Part shown: positions 1 to 5,516 of the stretch, in pieces | Layout of the letters: the number at the start of each line of letters is the position of its first letter | Numbering within the stretch: the first letter of the stretch is position 1 | NCBI GenBank assembly: GCA_016780605.1 | Contig: JADHLS010000287.1 | Span: 1-6,719 of the forward strand | Direction: 5' to 3' | From: Reyranella sp. | GTDB taxonomy: Bacteria > Pseudomonadota > Alphaproteobacteria > Reyranellales > Reyranellaceae | DNA length: 6,719 bases | Translations under genes and position numbers: made by a program | Notes under the pieces: model-generated | What the model saw: the letters and a program-made list of their open reading frames with translations, nothing else | The model's database searches: none | Told to the model about the DNA's origin: nothing

Positions 1-1474
1 CGTGAGAGATGCCGAAGCAGGGCTCTTCGGTCGATAGCCAGTCGCCATGCCCTTCGCCGTCCCAGTTCGGCGGGCAGCCACCGGCGGGCCACACGCGGAC
101 GCTCTTCGATACCTGAACGCCAGCCCGGTAGAGTTCCGCTACGTCCTGGGGCTGTACGGCATCTGGCATCAGAATCTCGGTCGCGAAGATTCCCGAGCAA
201 TCCATGCCCGCTTCCGTGCAATAGGCAAGGGTTGCTTTCAGCGGCGCGCGATGAAGGACGACGTATGTCTGTCCGGTTCGAACTCCGCGGCTGAGGACTT
301 CTCGGGCTATGCCGTCTGAGCCGACACGGAAAACCCAGATGGGGCCGGGCGAGAGGCGGACTTCGCCGCGCAGCACGTTGTCGAGAATGTCGTTGTGCTC
401 CTCAAAGCTGAGAAGAGGCGCTTCGCTTCCAGGCCAGGACGTAAGGGCACGTTGCTGTGGACCATAGAGCGTCCAGCCGGGCGGCAGCATTGCGCCGCCT
501 GTTCCTGCGATCGTGCATCGCGTAGACTTGAGGAAGCGAGAAAGGTCGGGGCCCAAGCGGGCGACGTCTTCAAAGTTGGGGACTTCAAGCACCACCGACC
601 AGCGGTTCGCCGCCGACCTCCGTAACAGGAGGGCCGGACGAATGCCTAAGGATGTTGAGGTGCTTGGCGTTCGTGCTGACGTTGCTCCAGTAGCGTTCTC
701 ATCAGATGACCGAGGTAGATAAAGACCTCGGCTGCGATCTCCGACGACTCGCTTCGCCTCCTTTAGCCATTCGCCCGCCTCACGGGTCTTGTTGAGGTCG
801 GAAACAAGACGCGCGAGCGTTACTGGGTTAAGCGGGCTTCCATGCTGCGCAGCTTGACGGCCAAGCATGGCCAGGGCGATACGGCCGACTAGTTCCTCCT
901 GCTCGAGAAATTGATGAAAGCGCTTCGAAGCATCCCAGGCCCCTTTTGCAATGAGTTGGCCTATCTCGACGGGGGAGGCGTTGCTCGCTCGTGCCAGGTC
1001 ATGCCGAACGTCGAACATCGCCTTGGCGAATTGCCGCTGAAAGTATTTTGGCAGGATCGCGTGGGTGATCGGCCAACAGATGTTGCAGAAGTTTTTGGCC
1101 CACGGTCCGGTTGGCACGACGCCATTGTATTTCTTGTGGAAGCGGCTGAAGAAGATCTGGAGATACCCCGGCTTACCGCGATCGTTCCAGAGCGGCATAT
1201 GCTCTTCAAACGACAGCCAATATTCCTGCCCATCATAGCCGTAGCCGCTCTCGGCCGCGTACACTGCCCAGACGAGCCAGTGTTCGGTAGGCCGAAGCAG
1301 GCTGTTCCTTAGCCTTTGATGCAAGGCGTGGGTGATCGCCTTGACGTCTCCCTCGTTGAGCCCATGCTCAAGGACGAATAGGGGAAACCCGCTGCCAGCC
1401 CGGGATGCGGCCAAAGCCGCGAAGTGCCGTTCAAGGCGCTCTTGCCAACCGTCAAGAGCCCCCGACTGGAACAT
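1..1474 (-). CDS. Large uncharacterised protein in the DruB position of a Druantia-like operon (3' end outside window)
   Basis: An uninterrupted minus-strand frame of 491 codons runs from an ATG at 1474 off the left edge, so the C-terminus is missing. The start lies 16 bp after the druA-like stop, with AGGA about 10 nt upstream. An in-frame ATG at 1534 inside the preceding gene has no visible Shine-Dalgarno. I recognise no catalytic domain. Visible landmarks are FPLFVLEHGL (about 30-39), a Trp/aromatic-rich stretch with FCNICWPITH (about 129-138), a Ser/Thr-rich low-complexity linker (about 256-276), and a second globular part with PIWVFRVGSDGIAREV (about 378-393) and VWPAGG, NWDGEG and STEEPCFGI (about 461-489). 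A two-domain protein with a flexible linker is my inference. Sitting directly after a DUF4338 gene, it occupies the place of DruB in type I Druantia, but that identity rests mainly on position. It is confidently coding; the function is unknown. Confidence 0.75.
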   Translation of the reverse strand, partial: MFQSGALDGWQERLERHFAALAASRAGSGFPLFVLEHGLNEGDVKAITHALHQRLRNSLLRPTEHWLVWAVYAAESGYGYDGQEYWLSFEEHMPLWNDRGKPGYLQIFFSRFHKKYNGVVPTGPWAKNFCNICWPITHAILPKYFQRQFAKAMFDVRHDLARASNASPVEIGQLIAKGAWDASKRFHQFLEQEELVGRIALAMLGRQAAQHGSPLNPVTLARLVSDLNKTREAGEWLKEAKRVVGDRSRGLYLPRSSDENATGATSARTPSTSTSLGIRPALLLRRSAANRWSVVLEVPNFEDVARLGPDLSRFLKSTRCTIAGTGGAMLPPGWTLYGPQQRALTSWPGSEAPLLSFEEHNDILDNVLRGEVRLSPGPIWVFRVGSDGIAREVLSRGVRTGQTYVVLHRAPLKATLAYCTEAGMDCSGIFATEILMPDAVQPQDVAELYRAGVQVSKSVRVWPAGGCPPNWDGEGHGDWLSTEEPCFGISH

Positions 1475-1490
1475 TAGTTTAAGTTCCTCG

Positions 1491-2693
1491 TCATGCTTGA
1501 GCTGTCGCGCTTTGCATAGGCAGCCGCTGCTCATTAAGCAGAAACTTGAGATTGTCGGCGGTCCACAACTTGTATTCGGGCCGTCGTTCTGCTCGAGGTG
1601 CCATCCAGCGTTTCACTGCAAGTCCGGCAACCTTCTCTGCGCTAAGAAGGCCCTTCAGCCGAGGGCGCCCCTTGCCCTTGGCAAGGATCGAAAGGGCATT
1701 GATTGCCAAAGTGCAGATAAACACCTCGCGCTGGACGCCATGCTTGAGCAAATCGTCTCTGAGACCTAAGGCGGCGAGCGCAGCGCGAGTGGTGCGAAGA
1801 CGCCAATTGGGCCCTTGGCCGAAGCGATGCCGATCCGCGTACTTGTGGCGGATGACGCGCAAATAGTTGCGCAGCTCAGAGAACAAGTCGTCTGGTATGT
1901 GGAAGTGGCCCCACCCACCTGTGTACCCGATGGGTTCGAGATATTGGACCCCGTCGAGCTTTACGCGATTGTAAACCGAGGATCGCCCCAGCGACGAAGA
2001 AGTGGTTACGACAAGTAGGCGCGCGCCCTTCTTCTTGCGCGAGATGATTCCCTTCGAAGAGCCGTATATTTTCTTGAAGTCGTCGTACACATCGCGGCTG
2101 CGGACTAGCGACGCGACCAGCTTGCCGCCGAGTAGCATGTTGTAGGGTGGCACCGCGCCCAGGACATACGCGTCCATGACATTGACGAGGCGCTTGACAC
2201 GGTCCTTCCCAGTCCACCCGATTTTCTTGTCACGAACAGAAAGGTTGAAGACCGGGTCGCCAATAGCGATCAGGCCGATGAGCTTGTCGTTGTTCTTGTC
2301 CCATACGAGGTAGCGAATTCGCCGGCCAAAGCCGTTAGAGACGGGGACCGCCCATGTTAGGGCAGCGAAGCGGAATAGATCACCTTGCCACGTCTCACTC
2401 TTGATGCGCTCAAGCTTGGGCTTGATATTGGCCGGGTCGATATCCTTCCCAGCGGCGAAATACTTCAGCAGCTCCGGCGCGTGCTGGGCAATGAACGTCT
2501 TGTTCGCGCGGAGAAGATCGTTGCGCTCTGCGTTGTGCAGGAAGCGAACGACTTCCTTACCACCCTTCTCGATCTCGAGTGTCCCATCCGGCTTCTTCGT
2601 AAAGCCCATGTCGGCCAAGTGGCGGCGGAGGCGGCGCTTCAGCGTGGCTTCGCGGAGGGGGACTTTGATCGGTTTCTTCTTCTTCCGGCTCAT
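1491..2693 (-). CDS. druA: DruA-like DUF4338 protein, putative Druantia anti-phage component
   Basis: This 400-residue protein has a very basic N-terminus (SRKKKKPIK, then LKRRLRRHL at 18-26), suggesting nucleic-acid contact. From about residue 105 it shows the DUF4338/DruA pattern: RYLVWD (127-132), LIGLIAIGDP (138-147), NLSVRDKKIGW (150-160), NVMDAYVLGAVPPYN (171-185), LLGGKLVASL (187-196), VVTTSSSLGRSSVYNR (228-243), GYTGGWGHFHIPDDL (256-270) and GPNWRLRTTRAALAALG (294-310). From memory, these blocks match long DruA-type members better than the short DUF4338 ORFs of insertion sequences. DruA is a required part of type I Druantia; its biochemistry is not established. The ATG at 2693 is the only candidate start after an in-frame TAG 30 nt upstream, but it lacks a clear Shine-Dalgarno. 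It is followed after 16 bp by the next gene, so the two are probably cotranscribed. A 200-bp gap separates it from the E2-like gene upstream. Confidence 0.82.
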   Translation of the reverse strand: MSRKKKKPIKVPLREATLKRRLRRHLADMGFTKKPDGTLEIEKGGKEVVRFLHNAERNDLLRANKTFIAQHAPELLKYFAAGKDIDPANIKPKLERIKSETWQGDLFRFAALTWAVPVSNGFGRRIRYLVWDKNNDKLIGLIAIGDPVFNLSVRDKKIGWTGKDRVKRLVNVMDAYVLGAVPPYNMLLGGKLVASLVRSRDVYDDFKKIYGSSKGIISRKKKGARLLVVTTSSSLGRSSVYNRVKLDGVQYLEPIGYTGGWGHFHIPDDLFSELRNYLRVIRHKYADRHRFGQGPNWRLRTTRAALAALGLRDDLLKHGVQREVFICTLAINALSILAKGKGRPRLKGLLSAEKVAGLAVKRWMAPRAERRPEYKLWTADNLKFLLNEQRLPMQSATAQA

Positions 2694-2893
2694 CCGAGGT
2701 GCGGTCTCATTGCATTTCAGCTAGTGGTTGCACACCGATTGCATCGTCGTCACGTATAGCCTTCGCCGCGGTTCCAGCAAACAGAATCTTTGACAAGGGC
2801 AGCACAGAGCTGGCGTCAGCCGTCCAAGACGTGCATTCCGAAGAAGAGACCTGCATGCAACATGTTGCCACCACTCCCCCAGTTGGCGAGGTG
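2694..2893. other. 200-bp intergenic spacer between the E2-like and druA-like genes
   Basis: No plausible gene lies in this gap. It contains a perfect 12-bp palindrome (listed separately), an overlapping 8-bp palindrome TGCATGCA (2852-2859), and a weak stem GCTG/CAGC near 2806-2817. A weak minus-strand -35-like TTGTCA is present near 2790, without a convincing -10. The gap is long for an operon otherwise spaced at 16 bp, so druA may have its own promoter or a processing site here. Confidence 0.5.
2857..2868. promoter_or_regulatory. Perfect 12-bp palindrome GCAACATGTTGC, candidate protein-binding site
   Basis: GCAACATGTTGC reads identically on both strands and lies 26 bp after the E2-like stop and about 165 bp upstream of the druA-like start. 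It is too short and lacks a T-run, so it does not look like a terminator. It could be an operator, but a single palindrome of this size may also be chance. Confidence 0.25.
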
Positions 2894-3808
2894 TCATCGA
2901 GGGGCGACTTGAGGGTGAACGGTAGCGATAGAGGGCAGTGCAGAGCGGCCCTCTATGAAATCCACGACAGGCGGCGGTGGCCGTCGAGTTGCAAAGCCGC
3001 CCGGGTACATCCGGCCGAATAGCGTCGCGAGCTCAACGAAATTCCATTCGAAATCCAGCGGCTTGTGGCAATCGGCGTACCGCTTAGTCACCGACCCGCA
3101 GCCGCACCGCTCATCGTCGTGGCATTGGCGTAGCCGGTAGTACGCTTGGACCCTAGGGTCATCACCTAAAGCGTATTGCTTGCCGGGCCATCTGCCGAAG
3201 ACTTCTAGGTGAAGGTGGCGCAAGGCCCACACGCTATAGAGGTCAACTAGCGTTCGAAGGTCTCCACCTTCGAACCATGCTTGGTCTTGTTGTGAGAAGG
3301 CACAGATCGAGCCGTCACCGAAATTAGTATGTCGAGGTCCAATCCACTTGGTTTCGGCTGCGGAGGTCCAGAAGCCCCAGGCTTTAGTCCCAGCGCCGGC
3401 CTGAAACGGAAGAGCTACAAGAAAGGTGGCTCTCCGCGTCAAACCCGAGATGATCGAGCTTTCAGCGAGGAGCCACATTCCCTTGTCGTCTGGGAAGACA
3501 CGCAACGAGGGATACGCCCCCTTGAGATTCGTCACTTGGCCTTCGTACGCGGCGCGCAGTACGCCGCCGCAGATCCGTGCGACGGTACTGGCCGGCCGTG
3601 ATCCACCGGCTGGCCCTTCCCGTCGGGAGGACCTTTGCCGTGATCGGGCTGCGGATCGTGTCTTTCCTTGTCGTTCGCCATTGCCATTCTCCTTGGGTGT
3701 GGCGGGCTTGCCGATGTCGACGAGGCCCCCATTTCTGACCTGAAGCCGTCGGTCGGCGTCCAAGGCCGTTCCGACTTGCCGCAACACGGCCCGGGCGTCC
3801 GCGCCCAA
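2894..3808 (-). CDS. E2-like (ubiquitin-conjugating fold) protein with C-terminal SEC-C-like zinc motif; start uncertain
   Basis: The C-terminal 210 or so residues show the prokaryotic E2 pattern seen in CBASS Cap2 and in type II-short E2 proteins. A helix leads into AYPSLRVFP, followed by a beta meander (GMWLLAES, TFLVALPF), the HTN equivalent of the E2 HPN motif, DGSIC with the presumed catalytic Cys (codon 3302-3304), AWFEGGDLRTLV, and a W/aromatic helix ending FGRWPGK. Numbered from a start at 3808: H160, N162, D165, C169, W178. A CxC...CH knuckle follows (C235, C237, C247, H248), resembling SEC-C. The expected role is thioester-linked transfer of a ubiquitin-like or substrate protein, but no E1, JAB or Ubl gene is visible. 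The frame is open back to 3928. I chose TTG 3808 because AGGGGA lies 7 nt upstream and the codons there look coding. ATG 3895 and GTG 3535 are alternatives. The segment around 3600-3682 in this frame looks non-coding, so a frameshift is possible. Confidence 0.66.
   Translation of the reverse strand: MGADARAVLRQVGTALDADRRLQVRNGGLVDIGKPATPKENGNGERQGKTRSAARSRQRSSRREGPAGGSRPASTVARICGGVLRAAYEGQVTNLKGAYPSLRVFPDDKGMWLLAESSIISGLTRRATFLVALPFQAGAGTKAWGFWTSAAETKWIGPRHTNFGDGSICAFSQQDQAWFEGGDLRTLVDLYSVWALRHLHLEVFGRWPGKQYALGDDPRVQAYYRLRQCHDDERCGCGSVTKRYADCHKPLDFEWNFVELATLFGRMYPGGFATRRPPPPVVDFIEGRSALPSIATVHPQVAPR
3532..3681 (-). CDS. Possible small hydrophilic ORF (49 aa) overlapping the E2-like frame
   Basis: An ATG at 3681 has an excellent AAGGAG (3689-3694) 7 nt upstream, and the frame ends in a TGA that overlaps a GTG codon of the E2-like frame (GTGA overlap at 3532-3535). 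That geometry is typical of translationally coupled genes. The product (MANDKERHDPQPDHGKGPPD, then more of the same) is rich in D, H, K, P and G and probably disordered. In its first 27 codons after MA-leader, third positions are mostly G or C (19 of 27), against 11 of 27 in the E2-like frame over nearly the same stretch. It may be a real small gene, the displaced N-terminus of the E2-like protein after a -1 shift, or a chance ORF. No function is recognised. Confidence 0.33.
   Translation of the reverse strand: MANDKERHDPQPDHGKGPPDGKGQPVDHGRPVPSHGSAAAYCAPRTKAK
3689..3694 (-). promoter_or_regulatory. Strong Shine-Dalgarno AAGGAG ahead of ATG 3681
   Basis: AAGGAG on the minus strand sits 7 nt before ATG 3681 and only 1 nt before ATG 3687, favouring 3681. 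It is the best ribosome-binding site on the minus strand of the defence operon, yet it drives a frame other than the E2-like one. This is why the E2-like N-terminus is uncertain. Confidence 0.45.
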
Positions 3809-3842
3809 GGAGACTTCCCCTGGATCCGGATTTGTGCGAGTC

Positions 3843-3859
3843 TGTGTCACCCGCACACA
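3843..3859. promoter_or_regulatory. Inverted repeat TGTGT-N7-ACACA in the divergent region, candidate operator
   Basis: TGTGT (3843-3847) and ACACA (3855-3859) form an inverted repeat with a 7-bp spacer, flanked further out by GAG (3838-3840) and CTC (3860-3862). A direct copy of TGTGTCA (3843-3849) recurs at 3878-3884. The site overlaps the presumed minus-strand -10 region, and the second copy overlaps the TTGACA box. It lies about 50 bp upstream of the HTH-XRE gene, so binding by that protein would fit both autoregulation and control of the divergent operon. Operator identity is inferred from position and symmetry only. Confidence 0.4.
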
Positions 3860-3885
3860 CTCTGCCGAAATCGGATATGTGTCAA
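3857..3885 (-). promoter_or_regulatory. Candidate minus-strand promoter (TTGACA, 17-bp spacer, weak -10)
   Basis: The minus strand reads CTTGACA with TTGACA at 3885-3880, matching the alphaproteobacterial CTTGAC -35 preference. A 17-bp spacer leads to GAGTGT at 3862-3857, a poor -10. Transcription would begin near 3850, leaving about 40 nt of leader before TTG 3808. The weak -10 argues for low basal activity or need for an activator, or means this is not the true promoter. A perfect CCGA/TCGG element (3865-3874) lies in the spacer. Confidence 0.35.
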
Positions 3886-3910
3886 GGTGTGGCATTCGCA
3901 CGGGAGAAAG

Positions 3911-4861
3911 ATGTCCACATTCGAGCAAAAGCTGGTCCGGGCCGTTAAGCGAAAGCGCGAGGCTCAGGGGCTGAGCCTTCGCGCACTTTCGAAGGCTTCC
4001 GGGGTGAGCTTCTCATCCCTCGCGCGGATGGAGCGGGGGGAGGGGGAACCAGACAACAATTCGAAAATCCGGCTGCTGCAGTGGCTTGGTCCAGATGCCG
4101 AAGCTGCCGGACTGCGATTTGATAACGTAGCATTTGTGCACTTCAGGGCGGCAAAGAACGTTCGCTCTTCAACTGTGCAAATGCTGCTAAAGGCGGCCGA
4201 CTGTTTGCGCCAATCGATGGGTGCTCAGATCGATCCGGCAAGTCGGGACCGGGAAGATCACGACGATAATGGTTTCACGGAGAACGTCCCGCGGTCCAAG
4301 GAAGAGCTTGAGGGAATCGCGGAGAAGTTTCGAACTGATCTTGGAGTTTCGCTCGACCAACGCTTGGACAGTCTCCGTGTCGAGGTGGACGGAGTATCGG
4401 TGATCCCGCTTCGAAAGACAGCGTGCCTCGATGCTCGAACCACAAATGCACTTGGCGGCGTCGCCGCCGGGGAATGGTCCGCGATGAGTGTTCCATTGGA
4501 TCCGGACAACGAACGCTGGGCGGTTTTGTTGAACGACACCCATGCGGTAGAGCGCCAACGCGTGACCGTCCTGGAAGAGCTGTGGCACATATTGCTCGGC
4601 CACAAGCTCACGAAGATCGCTCGGGTGGCCGAGGCCTACGGTCGAACGTACGATACGACCGAAGAGCATGACGCATACTTTCTAGCTGCTGCGACGCTCC
4701 TGCCTAAAGCTGCAATTCTAAATGCTGTCGCGCAAAGGCTTCTGTCGCAGCAGATCGCGCAGAGGTTCGGCACATCGTGCGAACTGGTGGACTACAGAAT
4801 AAAGCGTCTCGGGTTGTGGCGGGAGCACAACGGAAAGCAGATCAAGCTCTCGCACGATTGA
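3911..4861 (+). CDS. HTH-XRE regulator fused to ImmA/IrrE-like domain with altered HExxH motif
   Basis: This 316-residue protein starts at ATG 3911, preceded by GGGAG with a 4-nt gap. An upstream in-frame ATG at 3668 would force translation through the divergent promoter region and is rejected. Residues about 6-60 form a Cro/C1-type helix-turn-helix (EAQGLSLRALSKASGVSFSS, then LARMERGEGEP). Residues about 135-265 match the ImmA/IrrE (COG2856) layout: LGVSLDQRLDSLRVEVDGV, VLLNDT (205-210), VTVLEELWHILLGH (218-231) and EEHDAYFLAAATLLPKAAI (251-269). A further helix-turn-helix-like tail (RFGTSCELVDYRIKRLGLW) follows. ImmA-type proteins cleave or control a partner repressor to relieve phage or element genes. 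Here HExxH reads EELWH (222-226), so zinc chemistry may be lost or changed; similar EExxH members exist in my memory. Divergent placement next to the defence operon suggests it regulates that operon. Confidence 0.85.
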   Translation: MSTFEQKLVRAVKRKREAQGLSLRALSKASGVSFSSLARMERGEGEPDNNSKIRLLQWLGPDAEAAGLRFDNVAFVHFRAAKNVRSSTVQMLLKAADCLRQSMGAQIDPASRDREDHDDNGFTENVPRSKEELEGIAEKFRTDLGVSLDQRLDSLRVEVDGVSVIPLRKTACLDARTTNALGGVAAGEWSAMSVPLDPDNERWAVLLNDTHAVERQRVTVLEELWHILLGHKLTKIARVAEAYGRTYDTTEEHDAYFLAAATLLPKAAILNAVAQRLLSQQIAQRFGTSCELVDYRIKRLGLWREHNGKQIKLSHD

Positions 4862-4890
4862 GGCATGAGCTGAAGCCTGTGCAGGATGAC
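4862..4890. other. Short convergent gap, no clear terminator
   Basis: Only 29 bp separate two converging genes. A weak AGGC/GCCT stem (about 4861-4877) has no following T-run, and a 10-bp palindrome GAACCGGTTC (4898-4907) sits just inside the end of the minus-strand gene. No convincing rho-independent terminator is seen. Confidence 0.4.
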
Positions 4891-5298
4891 TCAAGTTGAA
4901 CCGGTTCCTCTAACGGAGAGCCGTGCAATCGCGATGGTGCCTGTTGCAACGGCGGTGACAAGACCAATGACGTATTGCCAATCCGTTGCAGGCAACACTA
5001 ACGGCCAGATCTGCTGAACCAAGTTGAAGCCCGCTATTGCTGCCGGTATCCCAAACACCATCACGATCAGCAGACGAACGGCGGATGACCGGCTGGTCTG
5101 AAAGATCACCTTGCCTATCAGGAACAGCGCAACGCCGGCCACGGCTCCGATCGCAAACCCGCCGATTTCGCCGCTGCCAGCGTGGATCGCCCAGAACGCG
5201 ACCCACACCCCGACGGCGAAGGGCACGATGTAGACGGCGCAGAAGTAGAGCAGCGCACAGAACGCCAGGAGGGTCACCAAGCCAATCAAGCCAATCAT
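4891..5298 (-). CDS. Small polytopic membrane protein, about four helices, function unknown
   Basis: The start ATG 5298 is supported by GGTGGAGG (5304-5311), 5 nt upstream. The frame stays open to an ATG at 5400, but that 34-residue extension is Ser/Ala/Thr-rich and not membrane-like. The 135-residue product has hydrophobic segments at about 1-36 (MIGLIGLVTLLAFCALLYFC onward, long enough for one helix plus part of a second), 45-64 (GGFAIGAVAGVALFLIGKVI), 73-93 (AVRLLIVMVFGIPAAIAGFN) and 108-124 (YVIGLVTAVATGTIAIA), so about four inner-membrane spans. There are no enzyme motifs. It is convergent with the HTH-ImmA/IrrE gene and divergent from traG. It may be an element-backbone protein of the conjugative module or, less likely, a membrane effector of the defence cargo. 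I do not recognise a named family. Confidence 0.7.
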   Translation of the reverse strand: MIGLIGLVTLLAFCALLYFCAVYIVPFAVGVWVAFWAIHAGSGEIGGFAIGAVAGVALFLIGKVIFQTSRSSAVRLLIVMVFGIPAAIAGFNLVQQIWPLVLPATDWQYVIGLVTAVATGTIAIARLSVRGTGST

Positions 5299-5516
5299 CG
5301 CATCCTCCACCGATGGACGATGTGGAGTCGCCGCCGCGCTGTTGCAACAACTTGAGATAGTAGTCGGCGCAGCCCGTACCGCGGATGTGCGATGTGGCAT
5401 GGCTCACTTGCCCCCAATGCATCGACTCCGGGCATGACCTGCTTCAGTTGCGCCAACGCACGCTCTAACGCGCTTCGCGCTCATGGAGCGAACGTGGGCG
5501 CAGACCCGCGCAGGTA
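5299..5516. other. Gene-poor spacer between the membrane-protein gene and the traG region
   Basis: About 220 bp without a supported gene. It holds the Shine-Dalgarno of the membrane-protein gene, a perfect 10-bp palindrome TGTTGCAACA (5340-5349), a small stem TGCG/CGCA near 5449-5460 and a GCGC-TTC-GCGC hairpin (5470-5480). Promoters for both outward-reading genes should lie here, but I see no convincing -35/-10 pair. No relaxase C-terminus, integrase site or flanking repeat is recognisable, so if this is the join between cargo and transfer module it carries no obvious scar. Confidence 0.5.

Noticed and set aside
1471..1494. ATG 1494 overlapping the druA stop as the start of the next gene
   Set aside because: That frame reaches TAA after six codons. 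The long frame starts at ATG 1474.
911..1769. Plus-strand open frames of 133 and 145 codons (911-1312, 1332-1769)
   Set aside because: They lie opposite the well-formed minus-strand frames of the 1-1474 gene and druA, show no domain-like patterns and have no Shine-Dalgarno.
1491..2693. DUF4338 protein read as an insertion-sequence component
   Set aside because: No transposase, terminal inverted repeats or target duplication are seen, and the 400-residue length and C-terminal GPNWRLRTTRAALAALG block fit DruA-type proteins better.
2894..3808. Calling the locus a type II-short CBASS because of the E2-like protein
   Set aside because: No CD-NTase (GS with paired acidic residues) and no recognisable CBASS effector are encoded in the window; the linked gene is DruA-like.
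3668..3910. Upstream start (ATG 3668) for the HTH-ImmA/IrrE gene, adding 81 residues
   Set aside because: The extension has no family match and would cover the divergent promoter and repeats. ATG 3911 has GGGAG and places the helix-turn-helix at the normal N-terminal position.
4861..4907. Bidirectional terminator between the converging genes
   Set aside because: The AGGC/GCCT stem is only 4 bp and the GAACCGGTTC palindrome lies within coding sequence. Neither has a T-run.
4910..5422. 170-codon minus-strand frame overlapping the membrane-protein gene
   Set aside because: Cys/Arg/Asp-rich and without hydrophobic structure, it overlaps the frame with the GGTGGAGG site and clear membrane segments.
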